From Ruminococcus sp. (GTDB taxonomy: Bacteria; Bacillota; Clostridia; Oscillospirales; Ruminococcaceae), in the NCBI GenBank assembly GCA_017961625.1, contig JAGCWY010000105.1, forward strand, positions 1-13,922: 13,922 bases of DNA, written 5' to 3'. A program made the translations under genes and the position numbers. This document shows positions 13,879 to 13,922 of the stretch, in pieces. How positions within the stretch are numbered: the stretch's first letter is position 1; each line of letters opens with the position of its first letter. Below the pieces are notes generated by a model. That model saw nothing but the letters and a program-made list of their open reading frames with translations. It did not search any database and was not told the origin of the DNA.

Positions 13879-13922
13879 ATGAGAGTAAAGGTTACTTTAG
13901 CTTGTACAGAGTGCAAGCAGCG
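13879..13922 (+). CDS. rpmG: Ribosomal protein L33, N-terminal fragment (cut by window edge)
   Basis: ATG at 13879 opens a frame reading MRVKVTLACTECKQ before the window ends. The ACTEC spacing of two cysteines (C9, C12) is the first half of the zinc ribbon of the four-Cys form of L33, a 50S subunit protein of about 50 residues. The second cysteine pair lies outside the window. AGGAGGTG with a short spacer, a near-ideal promoter and a structured leader fit a highly expressed gene. In Firmicutes rpmG usually leads into secE and nusG; here that is an expectation, not seen. Confidence 0.9.
   Translation, partial: MRVKVTLACTECKQ

Noticed and set aside
1..13922. CRISPR array, toxin-antitoxin pair, phage genes or defence system
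   Set aside because: No regularly spaced direct repeats, and no gene products of those kinds; apart from the left-edge transposase the content is housekeeping or conserved hypothetical.

Overview
The window looks like chromosomal DNA from a low-to-middle-GC Clostridia, most likely a Ruminococcus-like member of the Oscillospiraceae. This rests on three things: an IspH (HMBPP reductase) fused to a ribosomal S1-type protein, the gene orders cmk-plsC-ispH/rpsA and tepA-spoIIIE/ftsK, and a surface lipoprotein with a long Thr-rich linker. Genus level is inference; the Clostridia assignment is fairly firm. Nearly everything is on the minus strand, so transcription runs from high to low coordinates. 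Only a possible small peptide gene and the start of rpmG, at the right edge, are on the plus strand.

Right end (13311-13922): a short region holds three near-ideal housekeeping promoters of identical design (TTGACT, 17 bp, TATAAT). One drives tepA leftward. Two point rightward: one precedes a 26-codon ORF with a good ribosome binding site, the other precedes a roughly 95-nt structured leader and rpmG (ribosomal protein L33, cut by the window edge).

Right-centre (9941-13310): tepA (ClpP-like serine protease fold) and the DNA translocase ftsK/spoIIIE, separated by a 10-bp perfect inverted repeat. Between ftsK and the next gene lies a 159-bp AT-rich gap carrying a long imperfect inverted repeat.

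Centre (4591-9781): a tightly packed run of a YgiQ-type radical SAM protein, a membrane-anchored ComEC-like metallo-beta-lactamase-fold hydrolase, a DUF3006 protein, a BaiN/HI0933-type flavoprotein, a YccF protein and a CmpB-like membrane protein. Several of these genes overlap: the radical SAM and hydrolase genes by 145 nt, and the next two junctions by ATGA.

Left-centre (1137-4466): cmk, plsC and the ispH-rpsA fusion, ending in a strong intrinsic terminator. These serve CMP phosphorylation, phospholipid acylation, isoprenoid synthesis and translation. The S1 half of the fusion has its own Shine-Dalgarno and ATG exactly at the domain junction, so it may also be made as a separate protein.

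Left end (1-1074): an unrecognised Thr-rich lipoprotein gene with its terminator, then a hairpin and the first 33 codons of what is probably an insertion-sequence transposase running off the edge.

No CRISPR array, rRNA, tRNA or recognisable defence system was found. The best candidates for something undescribed are the internal start in ispH-rpsA, the 26-codon ORF, and the rpmG leader.
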